Below are positions 6,526 through 9,246 of a DNA stretch of 9,246 nucleotides, piece after piece. The position numbers and the translations under genes are program-made. Origin of the DNA: Candidatus Sulfotelmatobacter sp. GTDB lineage: Bacteria; Acidobacteriota; Terriglobia; Terriglobales; Acidobacteriaceae. The stretch spans positions 1 to 9,246 of the forward strand of contig JASIKQ010000685.1 of the NCBI GenBank assembly GCA_030049565.1, given 5' to 3'. Each line of letters starts with the position of its first letter. The stretch's first letter is position 1. The notes beneath the pieces are model-generated. The model saw only the letters and a list, made by a program, of their open reading frames with translations. It made no database searches and was not told the origin of the DNA.

Positions 6526-8112
6526 ATGCCAACGCAGGAAATAGAGTACAAGCTTCGCTTGGAGGAAAATGCGGCCGGGCGTCTTGTCCCCACGATCGCG
6601 AACGGACGAGTGCAAGTGCCTTACATGGGCGTCGGCCAATACAAGCCTGCGGGACGCAAGGCTGCGCCTCCAATCCGCAGCGCTGCCGATTATCCCCAGA
6701 ATGGCGACAAGCGCGTTCCGGATCTCGAGACTGCCCTGCGTTGCTGCGGTCTGCGCGACGGCATGGTCATTTCCAGCCATCACCACCTGCGCGATGGAGA
6801 CAGAGTCGCGTTGATGGCTCTGCAAGCTGCGGCGCAACTGGGCGTCAAAGAGCTAATGTGGTTCCCGAGCGCGTCGTTTCCCTCGCAGGTGGGTGCGATT
6901 CAGTTGATGGAAAACAGCACCATCCATCACATCGAAGGCAGCATGAACGGTCCGCTTGGCGATTACTGCACGCAGGGGAAAATGCGGGGCATGGGTGTCC
7001 TTCGTTCGCATGGCGGCCGCTGGCAAGCCGTGCAGGATGGCGAGGTGCACATCGATGTTGCTGTCATCGCCGCGCCCACAGCAGATGCCTTCGGCAACAC
7101 CGATGGTTCGCATGGCAAGTCGGCCTGCGGCTCGCTCGGCTTCGCATTGGCAGACTCAATCTATGCCGATCACGTGATCGTAGTAACCGACAATCTTGTC
7201 CCCTTCCCCTGCGTGCCATGGCAGATCCAGGGAAATAATGTCGACTACGTCGTGCAGGTCGACTCGATCGGAGATTCATCGAAAATTGTTTCCGGCACGA
7301 CGCAGATTACGCGCTCGCCCGACCGTCTGCTCATCGGCGAATATGTTGCGAGGTTTATACGCGCAGCGGGCATTATGCGCACAGGATTTTCTTTTCAAGC
7401 CGGCTCCGGCGGAATTGCGTTGGCTTTCGTCGATCACTTAAAGCGCCTGATGAAGCAAGACGGCGTCAAAGCCAGATTCGTGCGCGGCGGCTCGACAAAA
7501 TATTTAGTCGAATTCTTAGAAGAAGGACTGACCGATTACATTCTCGATGGCCAGACTTTTGACCTTGATGCCGTAAAGTCGATCGCAAGCGATGCCCGCC
7601 ACGTCGTCACCTCGCCTTTTACTTCCTACAACTATCACGGCAAAGGTAATTTCGCTTCAATGGTTGACGTGGTCGTACTTGGCGCAACTGAGGTGGATGT
7701 GAACTTCAACGGAAACGTGGTCACGCATTCCGACGGACGGTTGTTGCACGGGATCGGCGGCTGGCAGAACTGTCTGGCCGCTGGTTGCACGATCCTCGCC
7801 GTACCCTCGTTCCGCGATCGCATTCCAGTCGTCGTCGACCAAGTCACGACCCTCGCCGGGCCCGGTGAGTTGATCGATGTCGTTGTCACCGAGCGCGGCA
7901 TCGCCATAAATCCGCGTCGGCAAGACTTGATCGGCGCGATTAAAGATTCTGGCTTGCCGGTTCGGCCCATTCAAGACATCAAAGCCGAAGTCGAGCGCAT
8001 TTGTGGGGGGAAACCGACAGCACCGAGGCGCTGTGACCACGCCGTAGCAATCGTGAAGTGGGTGGATGGAACCGTCCTAGACACCATTTGGAAGATTTCC
8101 AGCTCCACCTGA
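6526..8112 (+). CDS. citF: Citrate lyase alpha subunit (citrate:ACP transferase)
   Basis: 528-residue CitF-family protein, near the usual length of about 510. The alpha subunit swaps acetyl for citrate on the carrier thioester, giving citryl-ACP for CitE to cleave. Similarity to E. coli CitF runs from about residue 66 to the end: DGMVISSHHHLRDGD (78-92), RSHGGR (160-165), AFGNTDGSHGKSACGSLGF (188-206), QAGSGGIALA (291-300), VLGATEVDVNFNGNV (384-398), THSDGRLLHG (400-409), RIPVVVDQV (432-440) and RGIAINPRR (457-465). The first 65 residues are less conserved, as is usual in CitF. The ATG is 3 bases after the citE stop with no strong separate ribosome site, so coupled translation is likely. It is the last gene of the run. 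No clear terminator follows; the frame ends at 8112 and a recombinase remnant begins about 18 bases later. Citramalate:ACP transferase would look the same from sequence. Confidence 0.93.
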   Translation: MPTQEIEYKLRLEENAAGRLVPTIANGRVQVPYMGVGQYKPAGRKAAPPIRSAADYPQNGDKRVPDLETALRCCGLRDGMVISSHHHLRDGDRVALMALQAAAQLGVKELMWFPSASFPSQVGAIQLMENSTIHHIEGSMNGPLGDYCTQGKMRGMGVLRSHGGRWQAVQDGEVHIDVAVIAAPTADAFGNTDGSHGKSACGSLGFALADSIYADHVIVVTDNLVPFPCVPWQIQGNNVDYVVQVDSIGDSSKIVSGTTQITRSPDRLLIGEYVARFIRAAGIMRTGFSFQAGSGGIALAFVDHLKRLMKQDGVKARFVRGGSTKYLVEFLEEGLTDYILDGQTFDLDAVKSIASDARHVVTSPFTSYNYHGKGNFASMVDVVVLGATEVDVNFNGNVVTHSDGRLLHGIGGWQNCLAAGCTILAVPSFRDRIPVVVDQVTTLAGPGELIDVVVTERGIAINPRRQDLIGAIKDSGLPVRPIQDIKAEVERICGGKPTAPRRCDHAVAIVKWVDGTVLDTIWKISSST

Positions 8113-8130
8113 AAGCACGCAGCCTGATTT

Positions 8131-8430
8131 ATTGTTCTCAGCAACCGCCTGGGCGTGGATGATTCCGTGATTCAGCGAATCCTGCGTCCCAGCAACGTCG
8201 CGGCTACGCAAGCCTGCTACATCAAGACCGCGAGTGAAGATGCGGAAGCTGCGATGCAGAAACTCGAGACCGCTCTAAATGACACCTACGTGACACCCAG
8301 ACTGCCAAATTCGGCCACGAAAGGTCGACGGCATGCAGTCGCGGCAGGGCTAGCCCCGCGACTCAAGGGCTTGAATATAATGACTGATCTGATGCAGGTG
8401 GGAAAGATCGTGACCGGCCAGCAATTGTAG
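8131..8430 (+). pseudogene. C-terminal remnant of a tyrosine recombinase (phage-type integrase)
   Basis: The open frame from just after a TGA at 8125-8127 reads NRLGVDDSVIQRILRPSNV, then AATQACYIKT and AAMQKLE. This is the end of a tyrosine recombinase, with the nucleophile Tyr at 8218-8220. The rest of the catalytic domain (the Arg and His-x-x-Arg boxes) and the N-terminal domains are absent. The conserved His of the L-x-H-S motif is Pro here (CCC for CAC, one base), a second sign of decay. After about residue 45 from the GTG at 8155 the sequence is no longer recognisable. The remnant starts about 18 bases after citF, suggesting that an element once inserted beside the operon and was later lost. 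Its 3' end overlaps the end of the convergent DinB gene. It is very unlikely to make a working enzyme. Confidence 0.7.
8337..8363. repeat. Strong imperfect palindrome (possible dispersed REP-like hairpin)
   Basis: The arms AGTCGCGG and CCGCGACT pair perfectly over 8 bp, with a further short GG/CC pairing around a GCTAG loop after a 2-base bulge. The hairpin spans the stop codon of the - strand DinB gene and lies in the tail of the recombinase remnant. No T-run follows on either strand, so it is not a classical intrinsic terminator, although it could limit read-through between the convergent units. It resembles the GC-rich dispersed palindromes of some soil bacteria. Only one copy is visible in this window. 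Confidence 0.45.
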
Positions 8431-8865
8431 CATCACGGCCAAGGACTCCGCGCCACGCTCATTGTGTTGCCCGCTGCGTTGCAAATCCTCTAGTGACATT
8501 CGTCTCCACACAGACAGATTGAGCACGCGCAGCGTCCGAAATATTTCGACAAGTTCGGACGGCTCGTGTTCATTGTGGTGCAGGGAGGCTACCCAAGCAT
8601 CCTGCCTGAAGCCCAGAATAGCCGGCTCGTCCTCGCAAAGGATCAACCTGAGGCGATATCCATAAACCCATTCGATATCGGTGAGATGGCCGATGATTTC
8701 GTTCGGAGTCCATTTCCCTTGAATGGCTCGCCCGGGCAGGACCTTCGCCGGATGTCTGGCCACAATATCCGCCAGGGTGGATGTCGTCTGCCCTAACACC
8801 TCGATCGGATCCCGGCCAGCCAACAGGTTGAACAGCTTTTCGCGGTAGGTCCATGGGGCCGACAC
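8350..8865 (-). CDS. DinB-family protein (putative metal-dependent four-helix enzyme)
   Basis: 171 residues from GTG at 8865, the size of the DinB/YfiT-like four-helix-bundle family. The family's histidine triad is present: H60 in NEIIGHLTDIEW, and H152 and H156 in AGHDLSHLHQI. The start PWTYREKL followed by LLAGRDPIEVL is typical of this group. Related proteins bind a divalent metal; some act as thiol transferases (for example bacillithiol-dependent), but most have no known substrate and none can be assigned here. The frame extends to a TTG at 8892, which would add 9 residues; I prefer the GTG because a weak GGGACTAGAG lies just before it and the protein then begins near the conserved PWTY. 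The gene faces the citrate lyase operon and overlaps the recombinase remnant at its 3' end. It appears unrelated to the operon. Confidence 0.8.
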   Translation of the reverse strand: MSAPWTYREKLFNLLAGRDPIEVLGQTTSTLADIVARHPAKVLPGRAIQGKWTPNEIIGHLTDIEWVYGYRLRLILCEDEPAILGFRQDAWVASLHHNEHEPSELVEIFRTLRVLNLSVWRRMSLEDLQRSGQHNERGAESLAVMLQLLAGHDLSHLHQISHYIQALESRG

Positions 8866-9246
8866 CTCTAGTCCCGACCGGGCGGCTCTCAATCTTGCGA
8901 AACTTGGTCGCCGGGTTAAGAATAATGATCGGAGGCATCGAGGGTTGGAAAGATGAGGGCTTTAAGCTCACCGAAAACGGCACCCCTGAAAATGGTCACG
9001 ACGGAAAATGACGATTTCGTCCGCTTCGCTGTGATGAGATTGACAAAGGAAGGAGATGGCATGAATAGTTCATCAAGCTTCTGAGGCGATACGCTCCATG
9101 GCAGGAGCTGTGGAGCAGGCAGGTTACGGGCTGCATATTTCGTGTGAGGCCATAGGACCTCGTGAAGGAGATTAGTCAGACCTGCAACCGAAGCGTCACC
9201 GTAAGGCCGCGAGGACCTTGAATGGGAGAGTGGTGATCGCCGCAGA
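8866..9246. other. Terminal stretch without a convincing complete gene
   Basis: Besides the GAAAA repeats at 8970-9016, this stretch holds a strong Shine-Dalgarno-like AAGGAGAT before two very short + strand frames: ATG-GCA-TGA at 9056, and an ATG at 9061 with only 7 codons (MNSSSSF). Neither looks like a real gene. A small hairpin GAGGCCATAGGACCTC lies near 9142-9157. On the - strand one frame has no stop from 9245 to 8916, about 109 codons running in from outside the window, with its only ATG well inside; I do not recognise its product. No tRNA or rRNA pattern is seen. Confidence 0.4.
8970..9016 (+). repeat. Three short tandem GAAAA-type repeats, resembling an insertion-sequence end
   Basis: Three units spaced 15 and 16 bases apart read ACCGAAAACGGCACCC, CCTGAAAATGGTCACG and ACGGAAAATGACGATT. 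Units one and two share GAAAA-Y-GG-(T)-CAC; the third is more diverged. Multiple short repeats of this kind are found at the ends of IS21-family elements, where the transposase binds. No istA or istB coding sequence follows within the window, so this is at best a terminus or a remnant. Confidence 0.35.

Noticed and set aside
8113..8130. Intrinsic terminator after citF
   Set aside because: No GC-rich stem followed by a T-run is present in the short stretch after the stop codon.
9056..9084. Small peptide genes behind a strong Shine-Dalgarno-like site
   Set aside because: The two starts give only 2 and 7 codons before stops; no sign of a leader peptide such as runs of one regulatory amino acid followed by an attenuator.
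9130..9246. Start of a group II intron or other structured RNA (GTGTGAGG and a small hairpin)
   Set aside because: The 5' resemblance is a few bases only, no domain V or maturase gene is visible, and the window ends too soon to test it.

Overview
This window carries a co-directional run of six genes on the + strand (about 19-8112). Together they look like a tricarboxylic-acid interconversion and cleavage operon. In order they encode a small HD-domain protein, an MmgE/PrpD-family protein, a single-chain aconitase-family hydratase, an isocitrate/isopropylmalate-type dehydrogenase, a protein fusing a CitD-like acyl-carrier domain to a CitE lyase domain, and a CitF-type citrate lyase alpha subunit. 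The last four link oxaloacetate plus acetate, citrate, isocitrate and 2-oxoglutarate. Every step is reversible in principle, so the set could work as a branch of a reductive TCA cycle, as a supply of 2-oxoglutarate from citrate, or on a related C5/C6 acid such as citramalate. The sequence does not fix the direction or the exact substrate.

Layout: 19-576 HD protein; 590-2068 PrpD-like, with a GTG start behind a good Shine-Dalgarno; 2071-4017 aconitase; a 45-base gap with a strong AGGAGG; 4063-5286 dehydrogenase; 5290-6522 CitD-CitE fusion; 6526-8112 CitF. Apart from the 13- and 45-base gaps, neighbouring genes are 2-3 bases apart, so one transcript with coupled translation is likely. Its promoter lies upstream of the window. 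No citC, citX or citG (needed to make and activate the normal citrate lyase prosthetic group) and no transporter or regulator is present here.

Downstream (8113-9246) the sequence changes character. It holds the C-terminal remnant of a tyrosine recombinase on the + strand, a strong hairpin, a convergent DinB-family gene on the - strand (8350-8865), and about 380 bases without a convincing complete gene. That last stretch contains three short tandem GAAAA-type repeats that resemble IS21-type insertion sequence ends. This looks like the scarred border of a mobile element next to the metabolic operon.

The organism is a moderately GC-rich bacterium. The DinB style, the integrase remnant and the dispersed-palindrome-like hairpin remind me of soil Acidobacteriota, but this is an impression and not a proven assignment.
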